In this document: piece by piece, positions 12,352-33,699 of the stretch
Position numbering within the stretch: position 1 is the stretch's first letter
Layout: the number at the start of each line of letters is the position of its first letter
NCBI GenBank assembly: GCA_037013495.1
Contig: CM072807.1
Coordinates: 8,249,001 to 8,313,000, forward strand
Direction of reading: 5' to 3'
Length of the DNA stretch: 64,000 nt
From: Hippophae tibetana
Taxonomy: Eukaryota > Streptophyta > Magnoliopsida > Rosales > Elaeagnaceae
Made by a program: the position numbers and the translations under genes
The notes under the pieces: generated by a model
Databases searched by the model: none
What the model saw: the letters and a program-made list of their open reading frames with translations, nothing else
Told to the model about the DNA's origin: nothing

Positions 12352-14430
12352 ATGTTGTTTTTTTCTTTCTCTTTATTAATAATCATTTCAATTCAATTTT
12401 TTTCTCAATTTTGTAATAGATAATTTATTGTATTTTTTTTATAATAATTACAATTAGATAGTTTATTTAATTATTTCAAACCTTTTAATTATTTATTCTA
12501 CAATATTTAACAAAAAATAATATACATTTATTATACAATATTTTAATTAATGAATCAAGTTATTGATTAATATAAACATTTTATGCATTTAAAAATATAT
12601 GTATTAAATAAAAAACTAGTTTAAAATGTAAGTAATTGATTGTTTTCATATTTTATAAAGATTTATAATTTTTTTTCATAATTTTCATAAAATTAACACC
12701 CCTAAAATTTATAGTAATAAAAATAATATCACATAACATTAATTCATATTTCTCTCTATTCAAAATGAGATACTATTTTTATTATAATAAATTTTCAAAT
12801 AAAATACTATATTTTTAATTATAATATTATGATATTTACAAATAATTTGGTGATATGAGTAGGTCATGTAATTAATGAAGGAAATTTAAAAATATAGTAT
12901 TTTATAATTAAAAAAATGTATCTCTCCAAAATTTGTGACAACCACAAAATGAGAATGAAGTAATGTAATCTTATTAGAAAAGTTTATGTAGACCTATTAA
13001 GTTAATGGACAATTTTGTCAACAACTCATTTGGAATATCTTGCACTACTTTTTATATTTTGCTTATTTTGCAAGTTTTGTTACAGATTGTGACTTATACG
13101 CTCACTAACACATTCAACGTGAGCTAAAAGTTTGGGATTTCAAACAATTCATTTTAGATAATTATTTTAATTTATTGAGAAGAGGCTGAAATTTATATCT
13201 AAAATAACATAGAGTAATATCTTTATTATCAATTTTTTAAGTTAAGATTTTAGAATTCTCAATAAATTTATAAAAAAAACACTATTAATTAAAAACTTAA
13301 TCATAATTTATGAAAATTGAACATTAAATTTATTAAATACTAAAGGCATGTTTGGTTACATAATTCAAAATTTATTCAATCTTTTTTAATGTGTAGTTAT
13401 ATCATAATCATTTTAAGTTATTCTTTATAGACATATACTCTTTTCAATTATATATATATATATAATGTTAAAAATGAAATTCTTATAATAAAAATCAAAA
13501 TTGATTGTTACCTAAAATTAATATTAATTAAAAAAAGTAGTATATAGTATATATCTCTAATTTGAATTCCATTTTCAGCTTAAGTTACAGATTATAATTA
13601 TACAATATTTATAATTGGAAATTTTCTACAATTATGAAATGTGCATATTACAAGTGTCAATAATATTTTTTTTAGAATAAAATAATATATAGTGTAGTTA
13701 AAATATATACTTTAAATTAATTTTTTAAATAACTTTTTATATATACTTTAATGTGAATTTTAATATATATATATATAACTCAAGGTAACCCAAATCATAA
13801 ACATTTAACCTATTTAAATAAATTAACTTCACATGTTTAGCCACAACTCACTAGTTAAATTTTAAATAAGTACTTTAATAATATAGTGATATATGTTGAG
13901 TGAAAATAATAAATAATGTTTCTTAACTAAAGAATATCAAGTAAACCAACAACTTTCTAATAAGTATTTTGAGAATTAACCACTTTTTTTTTTCTTTTGT
14001 TACCCATTTATACAACTATATGCGTATAACTTGTTAATCTCACAACAAAAAGTTTGACGAGATAACATACCTTTGTTTTATAAATAAATATTTTTTTATG
14101 TGATGTATATAAGTTTTTTTATATAATTTAAAATATTTTTTTTATGTTCAAAAAAATATGATATGTATGATTTTTATAAGATAAAAAACATATTTTTAAG
14201 AAAGATTTAAAAATAAAAAATAAATAGATGATATAAAAACATTAAAAAAATTATTATTTATAATTTTATACCAAAAAAATTCCATGACATATTTACGGGT
14301 GTAAGTTATATATATATATTTTTTAAAATATAATATTATAATTAGACTTAAATATAATTAAAAAAAATCATATATATTAACGTACCATCAAAATAGGCCC
14401 AGAAACACCGACCGAATTACCTGATCATTA
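7801..14430. other. Long AT-rich spacer, no gene recognised
   Basis: Short open frames only, rich in Ile, Asn, Lys and Phe as expected from composition. Several (AT)n runs are present. A somewhat less AT-rich island at about 8480-8780 has no recognisable coding potential. The promoter of the downstream squalene epoxidase gene lies at the right end. Confidence 0.5.
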
Positions 14431-14438
14431 CCTGACTC

Positions 14439-14447
14439 TTATATAAA
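14439..14447 (+). promoter_or_regulatory. TATA box of the squalene epoxidase gene
   Basis: Sequence ttatataaa lies about 130 bp upstream of the start codon, followed by a pyrimidine-rich stretch and an A-rich 5' leader ending at 14570. Spacing fits a transcription start near 14470-14480. Confidence 0.55.
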
Positions 14448-14570
14448 TCATTTTAAGCTTCGTTGCTTCATTCACAGCTCACGCGTAAAATTACAAAGAC
14501 ATATACACACATCCTATAAGAGGGAGATACTCAGAAGAAAAGGATTTAGAAAGAAAAAAAAAAAGAATTT

Positions 14571-23284
<8,714 letters not shown>

Positions 23285-23814
23285 AATATGTATGCAAGAA
23301 GTTCATCTGATCCTCAGTGTAATTACCAACCTCTCCTTACCAAGCCAGTATTATTTGGAGAGCTGTTCTACTTCATCTCATTGTCTTGTTACAGCCAATA
23401 AGTTAATAATCAAATCCACAATTACGAGCTGCCACAACTTAATAACCAAAGAAGTAACCATGTATAACATAAGCATTTCATTCATCCAGAATTCAGCTTA
23501 ATATCACAGCTTTATCTTCGTATATGCTTCATGTAGTTGTTTAAGGGTTTGTTTGGCTCTCTGTACTTTTGATGGGAACTTCTGTCACACGGGTGCAACC
23601 ACTTAAGTGATATTTGATAATCTTTACTAGCAATTTTAAAGTTTCGATAAGTATTATTTGTTGGAAAAAAGTAAAATTTTATAAAATAAATGATGTCAAT
23701 TTTTTGCCTTGTCTCACGTTACTATTTTACATCACTTAGGAGATGTATAAATAGAAAAAAAAAATTGCTTATTAGGTTTAGGCTCCAAGAGTCATCAACT
23801 TTTGTAGAAGTGGA
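23285..23814. other. SQE 3' region and spacer
   Basis: The first few hundred bases downstream of the stop are probably 3' untranslated sequence, since base composition stays closer to genic DNA until about 23600. No other gene or domain recognised. Confidence 0.4.
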
Positions 23815-24450
23815 AAAGACCTAGGTAAATGTGATATCATATACGCGTACGTCGTTGCCAATCGGTCATGTCGAGTTTGTGTACGTGTCATTTTATTTTT
23901 TAGAATTTTTTTTTTGTTAAAATGTTTTTTCATTCAAAAAATAATCGTTATTTTTTTACTCAGAAAATGATCGTTATTTTTTTACTCAAAAAATTACCGT
24001 TATTATTTATTTACTCAAAAAATGACCATTATTTTTTCATTATTCAAAAATATCCGTTATTCTTCTTTATTCATAAAATGATTGTTATTTTTCCTTTCAT
24101 AAATGGTTGTTATTCTATCCATCCAGATATGACCGTTATTATCATAATGACCACACATTTTCTTAAACTTATAAATAGAAGAAGACATAGGTAAATGTGA
24201 TAACACGTGTGCGCGTCGTCGATCAGTCGTGTCGAGCTAAGTCCTTGTGCATGGCATTTTATATTTTGGAAAAAAAAAATTGTTAATTTTTTTTAACTCA
24301 AAAAATGGTCGTTATTTTTTCATTACTCAAAAATATTCATTAAATAATCATTATTATTCTTTATTCATAAAATGATCGTTACTCCTTCCACCTAGATATG
24401 ATCATTATTATCATAATGACCATACGTTTTCTCAAACCTATAAATAGAGG
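23815..24450 (+). repeat. Two tandem promoter-like units with TATA boxes and ATGACCGTTAT-type subrepeats
   Basis: Unit A (about 23815-24189) and unit B (about 24190-24450) share the same order. Each starts taggtaaatgtgata, then a CG-rich patch (cgcgtacgtcg / gcgcgtcgtcg) and gtcgagt/gtcgagc. A run of degenerate subrepeats actcaaaaaatgaccgttat follows, then atcataatgaccacac, and finally a TATA box (acttataaatagaag / acctataaatagagg). The layout resembles a U3/promoter of an LTR element or pararetrovirus. I cannot assign the family. Confidence 0.65.
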
Positions 24451-26499
24451 GTCTCAACTCTCAGTTTCAATACATCAATTTGCAAACATCTCTTACAAAG
24501 AAAAAACTCTCAGAAATAAAAGGAAAAAGATCCTAAATTGTTTTGAGTTTTCCGAGCAACAAAATTTTATAGGTGTAACATTCCAATCTTCATTAGTGTA
24601 GTGAAGTTTCGAGACAGAAAACAAGATTCTGGGTTATTTTATTCTGTGACGACGAGGTTGTATTTGTTTGCACAATTTTAGATAGAGTCACGAAACGTCT
24701 TAAAAAGAGCGATTTAGTCCGCGCCTCAACCCAAATAGTTTATTTCATATCATCAGTAATATTGTTCCTACATTGTTTTCACGTACTTGTTTTAACAATA
24801 TTATTCTTTTTAAGAAAAATAAATAATTTCCTTTTAGGGTAATTAGCATTGTATTTTATTCTTTATATTATTTTATATCTTTATTTATTTTATTGTGATT
24901 TATATCATTGATTATCCTTTCAATTCTCAAACTTTTCGTAGCTAAAATTAGCTGAATGGCCTATATCTAAAATAAATACCCAACGGTTTATGTTACTCTC
25001 ATTACTAAATGCAATAACGTAAACCATAGGAAGCAAGAAAAGAGAACGAAAAATCAAAAGAAGAGTAACGAGGCTTCCGTGATCTGTCTGGGTGTACGAG
25101 CAGTAGTCTTGTAGACAAGACGTGGTTGTTACATTTAAATATGAAGCTCAATTCCGAAATCAACCTCGAATGAAAGTATAAATGACAATATTACCTCTGT
25201 GTATGGCCTAATCAACCCTAGTTTTTAGTTAGAATATCAAAAATGTACCATTTATTTAATAAAATGTATTAGTTTAATGTAATTTTTATTTTATTGAATG
25301 CAACACATATACGTTTAATAAAGAATATTTGTGATATTTTTACTATTCTCTCTATTGAAATATTAAAAACTAATTTATTATTATTTTCAAGTCATTAAAT
25401 GCATGTTTTCATAATTTTTTGTTCATTTTACATTCTCTTTGACATATGTTTTCCTATATCACTTAATAACTTAACAAACTTAGGATAATATCAACAATAC
25501 CCTTAAGTTTTGAAGTAACATCACAAATACTTCTAAGATTTAAAAAATATCATAAATACTTTCAAACTAAGTTAAAGTGAATTGAAATGAATTAAATAAG
25601 AGAAAATTAAGAAGTAATAAAAATAAAAACACAAAGACATCTAAATATGTTTCTCACAAGAAATAGTAATTAGTAAAAAAAATTGAAAAAATACAAAAAA
25701 TAAGATTAAATCTTAAGGAATAAGATGGATTTAAATATTCATCGTTCTCAAAAATAAAGAAAATATATAGTTTATTATAAAATAAGTAATAAAATACACA
25801 AAGAATGTATACTATATCAGTAATTAACAAAAAAACCATCACCTCTGAAGGATAAAAGAAAAATTAAATACATTTATTTATAAGGAATCCAAATATTAAT
25901 AAAAACATATTTTAGAGAATAAATTGATACACCAATAAAACTAGCACTGATAATAATAAAACAATAAAAAAAGATGTTTTATTATGAATAATTTATGAAA
26001 ACCTAGAATTTTAGAAATTAAAATCTACAGCATACTCTAGTTTGGCATTAATATTAATGATAAGAACTTAAACAAAATATTAAGTTTAACCTGTGAATTT
26101 AAAAGAGAAGATTTAATAAAAGAAGAAAATCATTATTTTTCATTACACTACATAATAAAATATTCATTAACAACTAGCCATAATATTTTAATATATAAAC
26201 AAAATAAATTCAAAGAAATAAATAAATAAATTTAAGAAATTGGATAAATAATAAAACCATAAGTATTAATAGACTTTAAAGTACGAAAAAAATTAAACTT
26301 AAATATTAAAGAAAAACCTCTAATGTAATAAGAAAAAGTAATGTATCAAAATTTACGTTTATAGATTTTGAAGGAGAAACCTCTAACAAAAAAAAGAGGT
26401 GATAAATCTAAAACAAAAAGTTAAAATAATGAAAGCATTAGTCCATGACACAATAATAAGGAAAAATGATAACATACAAATAATGTTCAAAAAACAATT
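24451..26499. other. Leader-like region then AT-rich spacer, no gene recognised
   Basis: Downstream of the second TATA box, 24451-24800 is less AT-rich and looks like an untranslated leader (caatacatcaatttgcaaac; later gtccgcgcctcaaccc). After 25250 the DNA is A-rich with no convincing domain, although it may include the worn 5' part of the caulimovirid copy that becomes recognisable further right. Confidence 0.35.
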
Positions 26500-27719
26500 A
26501 CATGATATAGAATTAGATTTTAATAGAAACCTAACAAGCATATCAAAAAATTAAATAACAATAATGAAAGTTTTAATTCTTTTAGCAGAATAAATGAATA
26601 TAACATAAGAATCAAACATAGAGTCTTTACAAGACATAAATGAAACATAAAAAGAACTCTTAAAAGAATTAAAAGAATATGGTTAAAAAAATTACAACAA
26701 GACATACATAAGTAATTTATAAAATTAAGAAAGAAGGGATATAAATAACATACCTAGAGACAATAAATTATACATTATAAGTTTGATTCATTTGATGGAT
26801 TAAAATAAGAATCACCTAGGAGATCAGATGCATTGATACCTAAGAATAAGAAAAGAAAAAATGAGAAAAAACCTAAAGATAAAGAAGAAGCTATAATTCT
26901 AATTTAATGGAATATAGAAAAAAATAGAAGAATAATTTATAGATCCTGATAATAGGGACATAGAAAAATTAATTACTTTCTTAACCCTAACAGATAAAGT
27001 ATTAGAAAGACATTATGATAAAAAAAAACTTTGTACAAACAAAGAGTGATAATAGTCAATAAGGTTGATTCTGATCTAAAAAATATTATTATAAAAAATC
27101 ATATGAAACCTATTTTATTACTAGTTCCTCATCAAGAAGGAACATCTAACTCATGTAGAGAAGAAAGAAATGGACAAAAGGCCAAAAAAACCTAACTTTG
27201 CTTATAGAAAAAAAAAACAATACAAATAGAAGGGTTATAATAGAGAATTAGAAGTAATATCCTACTAGAATTCAAAATTCATAAAAATGATAAATCTGAT
27301 CTTTTAGATTTAGATTGTATAAGAGACAAAAAAAGTTTTAGATGAATGATCTAGTAGTATGAGTGTAATCATATAAACTTCTTCGATCACATAATCAAAC
27401 TCTTAAACTTGTAGAGTTTAGTAGTTAACAATGACAAAAAATGTTAAAATTTAGTTTAGAAATTTAATAGAACGATAAGATTTATAAATGCAGTGAATGC
27501 TCTCAAAGGTAGGTAGTACTTAGATACAAGAAATTTATTGGAGAAGACAAAGATATACATATCAATGAATCCATTGAATATTAAATTGAGGAAGTCAAAC
27601 GACATTTAACAAATATGAAAATATGTGACATATGTTACATAGCTTCATTTATTTGTGAATATAAAATGTATTATCATAAGTTACCCTCTATGTAAGAAAC
27701 TTATAAAGAAATATTTTTT

Positions 27720-28180
27720 CAAAAATTACTTGAAACATTACATAAAACTATAATAAAAAAATGGAATAAAAGAAATAGAGAAATTATACCAAACACCTTA
27801 GGAGGAAGAATAACAACTAAAAAAAATTAGAAAATCATTAACTTTCAAGAAAGATAGAAATATAAACAAATAAGAGGAAATGATAAAATATATTATTATA
27901 CAAGAGATTTTAGGATGTTAGAAAAATATAGATGTAATATAAAATCTTACAAGCAAACATATAAAAAAAATTACAAAATAATTAAAAGATATAAATTTAG
28001 AAAACAAGACTTTCAAAGATATAAGAGAATGTATAAATAAAAAACCTTATAGAAAAATATATTTTAGGAGAAAAAAATATAAGCCACTAGAAAATAAAAA
28101 TTATTGTCCATATAAAAAAGAAATACAAATTTTGAATCTGCAATGAAGAAGAACATTATACTAATGAATGCGCTAACAAG
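27720..28180 (+). pseudogene. Caulimovirid coat-protein C-terminal fragment with zinc knuckle
   Basis: A Lys/Arg/Tyr-rich stretch precedes a cysteine-histidine array at 28132-28180 with the C, H, C spacing of a caulimovirid CCHC knuckle. Stops interrupt the frame at several places, including within the knuckle itself, and the reading frame shifts between 27880 and 28060. Confidence 0.55.
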
Positions 28181-29059
28181 TTTTAATATAACAAAGAATA
28201 TAAAAGATATTTTCGCAAAAAGCAAAAATCTTATAAGAAGTTTTTACGATGGAATTAGAACCAATATAGAAATCATATATAAATGATACTTGTATTATTT
28301 ATTAGAAAAGACTGAGGACTAAATAACTGACTCAGAATATGAATACTCTTTATTAGAAGGTGAATGATTTGTATAATAATTCAAATCCATACAATATTTA
28401 TATTAAGATATGATTAAAATTTAAAGGTTACACAAGTTATTATTTACATGCAAATGTAGATACAAGAGCTAGTATGTGTGTAGCTAGTAAATATGTATTC
28501 TGAGAATAACTCTGAAAATAAACACCAAAAGATTTATTTGTAAGAATTACTAACAATTTTACAATAGATCTTAAGAAAGTCTTGAAAGATACAGATATAA
28601 TGATAAGAGAAGAGAAATTTCACATTCTTACCATATATTAACAAAAAACATGAGTTGATTTATTAATATGAAATAATTTTTTAAACTTATATTAATTTTT
28701 TACACAATATTTAGATAAAATAAGTTGAACAATATAAGATAGGGAAACCATTTATGTGTCAAAAAAGTAAGAAAAACTTTAATTATATCAAACCTAACTT
28801 TTATTCAACAATATAAAAAGTGAAAACGTGATTAGATAAACACAAAGTAGTAACAAAAATATTATTTAAAAAATATTTCGTTAGATATATAAGATAAATA
28901 AAACTCTTTTCTTAATGAAGTCTAAAAAGATAAAGCCTTAACAAGTATCAAAAAATTATTAAAAATAACAAGTTTAGAAAATCCTTTAGATAAAAAAATA
29001 AATAAATCTAAAATAATTGCTAACATAAAACTAAGATACCCTAACAAAATCATTAGTGT

Positions 29060-29560
29060 AAAATCTATGATTTATACTTCAAAGATAGGATTGAATTTGA
29101 AAAACAAATTTAAGAACTTTTATAACTAAAAGTTATAATACCAATTAATTCACCTCCCTATAATCTAGCATTCTTAATTGAAAAAATGTTGAAAAAAGAA
29201 GAGGAAAAAAAAAAGAATGGTAATAAACTTCAAAACATTGAATAAATAAACCATTAATGATAGATATTTTATTCTAAAGAAAGAATAATTATTATCATTG
29301 ATAAAAAGAAATAAATACTTCTTAAGTTTTGATTTCAAAAGTGAATTTTGACAAATAAGATTGGATGAGAAATTTCAAAACTTACGACATTTAGTTGTTA
29401 CTAAGAAAAATTCTAATGGATTGTTGTATCATTTGGATTAAAACAAGATCCATGTATTTTTTGAAGGTAATATGGACATCCTTAAAAAATTACAAATTTT
29501 TGTTGTGTCTACATAGATAATATTTTAATTTTCAGTAATGAATTAAATAAATATTATTTG
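29060..29560 (+). pseudogene. Caulimovirid reverse transcriptase fragment
   Basis: The region reads through recognisable RT blocks: a Pro-rich SPPYN-like block near 29140, RMVINFK near 29215-29235, SFDFKS near 29325-29345, IRLDE near 29360, and a YIDN box near 29510-29525 where families have YxDD. At least four in-frame stops and a frame change occur, and the second catalytic Asp of the box is changed to Asn, so it is dead. Confidence 0.65.
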
Positions 29561-30187
29561 GATATTACTAATATTCTACAAATAATATAGGCAAAAAGGT
29601 ATTGTACTGTCTAAGAATAAAACAATAATTACTAAATAAAAAATTAAATATTTAAGGTTAGAAATCAAAGATGAAAAACATAACTTATAGTCCCATATAC
29701 TAAATAACATTCAAGAATTTTAGTAAAGTAAAAAAAAAAATTCAATTACAAAGATTCTTAGGATGTTTAATACATGTTCATCTATACATCAAAAAACTTT
29801 TAAAAATAGTGAAAACCTTTACAAACAAAATTAAAAAATATCATGTTTGAAAATGAATAGAATAAGATACTTTATACATAAATAAAGTAAAAATAGAGTA
29901 AAAAATATACCTATTTTATACTATTTAAGTCCAAATGATAAAATGATAATTGAAACAAATGTTTCACATGAATATTAAGAAACAATTTTAAAAGTAAAAG
30001 TAGATAATAAATATGAATATTTTTGTAAATATACATCAAGATCTTTCCATGGTCGAGAATTAAATTATACAGTAATAAAAAAAATTATTAGCTATTAAAA
30101 CATTTAATATATATGTAATAAGTTTTATATTTATTGTCAGAATTGATAACAAATTTTTTTATCATTGATAAGTGATATTTTATACAC

Positions 30188-30194
30188 AACTTTA

Positions 30195-30246
<52 letters not shown>

Positions 30247-30304
30247 TGTATGTATGTATGTATGTATGTATGTATGTATGTATATGTATATGTATATGTA
30301 TATT
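30188..30304. repeat. Compound microsatellite (AT)n-(TATG)n-(TATATG)n
   Basis: About 15 AT units, then about 16 uninterrupted TATG tetranucleotides (roughly 30218-30283), then three to four TATATG units. It sits at the left edge of the insertion that splits the caulimovirid RNase H. Confidence 0.95.
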
Positions 30305-30779
30305 TTATTATTATAATAAGTTAAAATTATTTGTATTATATTTATTGGTTAAATATTGATCTTTTAGATTTTTTTTGAGGATTTTATGGATTTTTTATAA
30401 TTTTTATTTAATAGGTAAATATGCTTAGAAATATCCATGGATATACTCTCGAAGTACTACGAGGACCTGAGATGTACACAGAAAAGAGAACCCAAAACGA
30501 CACCATTTTGGCATTCTTTAACGTGTTCCTCCAGTTCCCTAATCGTTGTGTCTCTTCGTAGCCCTTCCCCTTCCATACAATTTGTCGTATAGTCATAACT
30601 TAGCTCCTAACTTAGCGCGCATCATTATTTCACTATAAATATAATATCCTAACATATGACAGCAACAATATATATCCTGAGTGATTTTTACAAATTTATG
30701 TGTATATTACGTGTATCATCAATCCCAATACAACTCCAAAATAAATCAATTTTTTTAATATAAATACAAAATACTACTC

Positions 30780-31640
30780 CATAAAATAGAGATAGTATTA
30801 TAATTGAACGAAAATTAAGAAAAAAAAAACAAAAATAAAGTTGGATGGTTTAAAAAAAAGATTCAAGAGGCAATCAAAAGAATTAAAGAGACAAATTAAA
30901 GGCAAAAATTCAAAAACAAATTATCATTTTTTTTATTATTTTCATAAATAATATTTTGAATTATTATTTTCTATGAGTAGCTAATTTTATAATTTATTGT
31001 GGGTAATTTTAAAGTCTTAGACATAGATTGTAATATTTAATAATATATGTAGTATTCTATTCATTTATTCTTTTTGATTATGTATTAATTAAGTGTACAA
31101 TTAAATAATCAAACTAATTTATCGTTAATTAATTTAATTGAATGGGTACATAATCACTTGATCAATTTAAATAATTAGTAATAAATTAATTACAATGATA
31201 ATTAATATTCAACATAATTAAATCGAGCGTGTGTGTTTAACCTTGATCCAATTGCTTCTTGAAATTGAATGTTTTCTATAGATTAAATTTAGAGAATTTA
31301 CTCTAGGTTGTCTATTAAAAAGAGTTTGGATTAAGAGTTTTCTCAATTCAGGAATAGGTAAGAAGAGGTAAAGATATGCTAGTGATGAAGAATAATCATG
31401 CATTCGTTCTTTTATTCAAATCTTTATTACAATCTTTATATTTTGTTTTTTTTATCTTTATTTATTTCCAGTTGATGTATTTAATTTTCGTTTCACAAAC
31501 AACAAAAACCTCCAATTTAATAAATAGAAGTTAGTTTTCAAAATTTTCTTAAAAAAAGACCCTTAATTGTTATATACTAAATAACAATAATTTTATCAAT
31601 TTAAAGTAAGGTTTAAATTGACTTTCATCTAAACACATTA
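30780..31640 (-). repeat. Dispersed repeat R1, copy B
   Basis: Related in inverted orientation to 6985-7800. Shared blocks include aagtgtacaattaaataatc, tagattaaatttagag, gttgtctattaaaa, and on the other flank aattataaaattagcta with tatttatgaaaataataaaa. Non-coding. It lies within the caulimovirid copy, so it arrived after the viral DNA. Confidence 0.6.
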
Positions 31641-31813
31641 ATTATTTTTAAGGATTAATATTGTATATTATTATAAATAAGGAAGATTAGTTAGATGTCA
31701 GCAATAGTTTAACCACTATAATTTGATGTCGAACATCATAGAGGAAACGAGAATAGTTTAGTAGATGCTCTTACAAGAGAATTAACATCTTTAACTATTT
31801 TTTTCTTATAGAT

Positions 31814-33310
31814 ATGGAACATCGTGATATCAAGATCAAGATAAATGAAAAGGAGATAAGAATCCTCCATGAACAACTCGAGATTTTATACATAGAAAAG
31901 TCTCTTTTATAGATAAGAATTAAACATGAAGAATTTAACATTTCAAAACAAACATTATAGTCCAAAAATTCTAAAGAGAAATCCACCTCAAAGATTCATT
32001 TTAAGAAAGGTAAAATTTCTAAAAAAAGAATTCAAAATGAGAAGGAAGAGTACAACAATTCAAAAGAGAATGACAACTCGAAAAAGAAAAGAAGAAAAGC
32101 TTAATTAGGTTGAATAAGCAAAAAAAGAATATTATAAAAAGACTTATATGGTCTATAATGGTCTAAAATTAACAATTTACAAAAATTTGCTCGAAGTAAG
32201 CAAAAATGTTATTAAATTTAGTGGAATAACTCATAGAGCTTTTACTAATAGAATATAAGTTGAAGGCATTTATACCAACTATAGAGTAACAAATCTATCA
32301 ACTCTAGAAGATATAGTTAAAAATTACTCTATAATAATATAACAACAACCATCACTATCGAGTAGGTTGAAGACACTAGAAAAGATACTAAGACTGTTAG
32401 TATTATTCGGAGAAACGTTTTTCACATGGATAGTAAAGATAGTACAACCATTAGTACATTAGAGAAATATCTCCCAAGAATATATTGATATATTGGTCAT
32501 TAAAGACGAAAAAGATCAATATAGGAATTTAAGTAGACCACGATAATTGAGTTTCTATAACTTATCCAAAAAATCTACTCATGAACAAATCGAAGACATA
32601 AAATTTTACACCACAGAAAAAAGAATTTCTTGTATGTAATAAATTTAATAATTTTGAAGGAGTTGACCCAATTTTTGTTTATAAAAATTTTCATGCATGT
32701 TTAATTAAGAGCCTATATACATAAATTAATTTAAATAAATTAAATTATTTTCCTGAAAAATTCAAGAAAGCTATCAAGAACCCAGGAAGAAAATAAGAGT
32801 AGGTTATAAGCATGTTTATCTTAGATTTTTTAGTTCACTTATGTGAATGAATAAGGTTGTGTTAGTCACTACCATTTTATCAAATTATGGATTTCCAACA
32901 CTAATAGAGAAGTTTCAAAATCAAGGGTACTCTAGAAAAGTAATTCAATATAGATGAACTTTGTATTTAAGGAGGACAAATATTAAGTCAATTTTATTAT
33001 AAACTCGAGAAAATTGATAATTCTTCTAATGTCAAGGTAAATTACTTGACTAGTAAAGTTATAATCACTTCTTATAACAATATAGCCTTCATTGAATAAG
33101 ATGGTGGGAAAATCAATAAGTTTGAAACAAATTATAATAGTAATCATTTGGAAATTTTTCAAGAAAAAAGAAAAATGTTTTGTTTTCAAGCAAAGAAAAT
33201 CACTAAGGATCGTAAATGCATTTACTGCGTTAGAGATCAAGAAGATGAAGATGCATTATTGTCTACGTCATCAAAAAGATTGTTAGTAGAAAATGACAAA
33301 GAAGAATAAA
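31814..33310 (+). pseudogene. Second reading frame downstream of the caulimovirid RNase H
   Basis: An ATG at 31814, a few bases after the RNase H end, opens a charged, coiled-coil-like region (HRDIKIKINEKEIRILHEQL). It stays partly readable to about 33310, ending in a Cys- and acid-rich part (KCIYCVRDQEDEDALL near 33205-33260). Frequent stops interrupt it. Its position matches the extra frame found after the polyprotein in florendoviruses, whose function is unknown. Assignment rests on position and charge pattern. Confidence 0.45.
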
Positions 33311-33670
33311 GATGTCAAACTCACATCTCTAGTCGAGAGACCATGTCAAGGAAATGAAAGGCTTAAAATTCAAAAGCCAAAAATACAAAGTTAGGTGAAT
33401 TATTAAAGTATGGATAAAACATTGATTTTTCATTAATTGGATACAACTTTAGCAATAGAAACTTTAAAATTATTCATCTAACAATTATATATCTAGAAAT
33501 TATGAATATCTAAGAATCTCTTCAAAGTTTTTAGTTGGCTTTTAGAATTGTAATAACTATTAATATTATGAATGAAATGGAGTGCATTCACTCTTTTTCT
33601 ATTTTATAGTAAGTCTAATTTGGACACCATATATATCATATACGGATGTAAGAGTTTCACCATTATCATG

Positions 33671-33683
33671 AGGGTATTAGAGC
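33671..33683 (+). other. tRNA-Met primer-binding-like site at the caulimovirid 3' side
   Basis: The sequence gggtattagagct resembles TGGTATCAGAGC, the minus-strand primer site of plant pararetroviruses and copia elements, with a few changes. It lies about 360 bp beyond the last viral frame. It could be the start of a further viral genome unit or chance. Confidence 0.3.
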
Positions 33684-33699
33684 TTGAATAAAATGAGGT

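Larger units (their letters stand above)
30030..31800 (+). pseudogene. Caulimovirid RNase H, split by a 1.5-kb insertion
   Basis: The N-terminal part (ELNYTVIKK, then AIKTFNIYV and FIFIVRIDNKFF) lies at about 30040-30165. The C-terminal part (FDVEHHRGNENSLVDALTREL) is read at about 31721-31790 (this string is the decayed copy as it stands). Between them lie a long TATG microsatellite and dispersed repeat R1 copy B. Stops and frame changes flank both pieces. Confidence 0.6.
26500..33690 (+). mobile_element. Endogenous caulimovirid (florendovirus/petuvirus-like) copy, heavily decayed
   Basis: A single orientation carries, in order, a movement/coat-like lysine-rich region, a CCHC zinc knuckle, reverse transcriptase, RNase H and a second reading frame. 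There is no integrase between protease and RT and there are no LTRs. This order with an adjoining downstream frame fits plant pararetroviruses of the florendovirus/petuvirus type (lineage is inference). The copy is broken by dozens of stops in every domain, by frameshifts, and by a roughly 1.5-kb insertion in RNase H. Many stops look like C-to-T or G-to-A decay, as expected of methylated DNA. Ends are approximate. The copy cannot encode any product. Confidence 0.65.

Noticed and set aside
30218..30283. CRISPR-like regular repetition
   Set aside because: It is a spacer-free tetranucleotide microsatellite in a plant genome.
30165..30359. Open frame of Met-Tyr-Val-Cys repeats
   Set aside because: It is simply the translation of the TATG microsatellite.
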